A stretch of DNA of 7,249 bases from NCBI GenBank assembly GCA_038234815.1, contig JBBQSU010000166.1, positions 1 to 7,249 on the forward strand. The letters are read 5' to 3'. The notes under the pieces are model-generated. The model was not told the DNA's origin. It did not search any database and saw nothing but the letters and a program-made list of their open reading frames with translations. Shown piece after piece: positions 7,083 through 7,249 of this stretch. The position numbers and the translations under genes were made by a program. Source of the stretch: JBBQSU01 sp038234815. GTDB taxonomy: Bacteria; Planctomycetota; Phycisphaerae; Tepidisphaerales; Tepidisphaeraceae. Each line of letters begins with the position of its first letter. The stretch's first letter is position 1.

Positions 7083-7112
7083 TGGGGCGTGCCCGTTTTT
7101 TCGGGGCAGCCG
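7083..7112. repeat. Possible terminal inverted repeat of an insertion sequence
   Basis: Immediately after the stop of the right-edge transposase-like gene comes TGGGGCGTGCCCG (7083-7095), then TTTTTT (7096-7101) and CGGGGCA (7102-7108) on the plus strand. Many insertion sequences end within tens of bases of the transposase stop, so the element boundary probably falls here. The same bases can form a short hairpin (TGCCC with GGGCA and an A6 loop on the minus strand). The partner end lies outside the window, so this is a guess from position. Confidence 0.25.
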
Positions 7113-7249
7113 TTAATTCTTGTGCGCAAATGCGTTGGCCCGGTAACGGTCCCATAGGCCGGTGCTTTGGTATAACGCCTCCAACGCCATCATCGCTTCG
7201 GCGTTGTCCATGTCCCAGCGGCGGCCCCGGCCTTTGATCCGATCCATCG
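7113..7249 (-). CDS. Transposase-like protein, C-terminal 44 residues (ISKra4-like?)
   Basis: The minus frame enters from the right edge and ends at TAA (7113-7115), leaving 44 full codons. The residues include RIKGRGRRWDMDNAEAM (from the third residue), then MALEALYQSTGLWDRYRA and a short basic tail. The pattern KG-x-G-x-x-W, then an Ala-rich helix with ALxALYxS, then a Trp about ten residues later, resembles the C-terminal end of ISKra4/UPF0236-type DDE transposases. That comparison is from memory and rests on a short stretch, so another DNA-binding or transposase family is possible. Whether the full gene is intact cannot be seen. The element would lie upstream of the GH78 gene in the same orientation. 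Confidence 0.5.
   Translation of the reverse strand, partial: MDRIKGRGRRWDMDNAEAMMALEALYQSTGLWDRYRANAFAHKN

Larger units (their letters stand above)
6784..7112. other. Non-coding region upstream of the GH78 gene
   Basis: No credible gene is seen in these 329 bp. The part nearest the GH78 start (6784-6900) is more AT-rich than the flanking genes, as expected for a promoter region. A weak minus-strand promoter candidate reads TTGCGC then TATGAG with a 16-nt spacer, just downstream of the 6853-6875 palindrome; the match to consensus is poor. TGCGAAT from the palindrome recurs at 6921-6927. The section 6930-7080 shows only a 7-bp inverted pair that could be chance. The right end adjoins a probable transposase gene. 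Confidence 0.5.

Noticed and set aside
6881..7237. 118-codon plus-strand and 81-codon minus-strand (6910-7155) open frames
   Set aside because: Both cross the spacer and overlap the transposase-like end in other frames; no ribosome site or recognisable motif.
1..7249. CRISPR array, tandem repeats or defence gene cluster
   Set aside because: No regularly spaced direct repeats and no protein with nuclease, helicase, toxin or reverse-transcriptase motifs were seen in any convincing frame.

Overview
The window looks like chromosomal DNA from a GC-rich bacterium. The seryl-tRNA synthetase variant, the cytoplasmic-type GH78 glycosidase and the two large GT-C membrane proteins would fit a Planctomycetota or other PVC-group organism. 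That lineage guess is inference from gene style and was not tested by any search. Five protein-coding genes can be supported: two run off the window edges and three are complete.

Layout, left to right. Positions 1-741 (minus strand) hold the N-terminal 247 residues of a polytopic membrane protein that looks like a GT-C glycosyltransferase of the GT87/DUF2029 type. It has no stop in the window and continues beyond position 1. A 117-bp divergent spacer follows, carrying a perfect 7+7 bp inverted repeat. Positions 859-2727 (plus strand) encode a second GT-C-like membrane protein (PMT/ArnT or GT39 style, 622 aa) with a soluble C-terminal tail. It converges on serS (2772-4094, minus strand), with a 7-bp GC hairpin filling much of the 44-bp gap. 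Upstream of serS, a 262-bp gap with inverted repeats separates it from an 808-aa GH78 alpha-L-rhamnosidase-like protein (4357-6783, minus strand). Upstream of that gene lies a 329-bp non-coding stretch with a striking 9+9 bp palindrome about 70 bp before the start codon. At the right edge, 7113-7249 (minus strand) encodes the last 44 residues of what looks like a transposase, perhaps ISKra4-like, so an insertion sequence probably begins just left of 7113.

How the genes relate. The two GT-C proteins probably transfer sugars from polyprenyl-phosphate donors at the outer face of the cytoplasmic membrane, and they may share the divergent control region. The GH78-like enzyme lacks a signal peptide, so it would act on imported rhamnose-containing oligosaccharides or glycosides. 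serS is housekeeping and has no evident functional tie to its neighbours. No CRISPR array, tRNA, rRNA, riboswitch or obvious defence system was seen. The best leads are the two inverted repeats in promoter regions, the unusual motif 3 and longer active-site loop of the SerRS, and the absence of the usual GH78 general-base glutamate in the HAWGAH segment.
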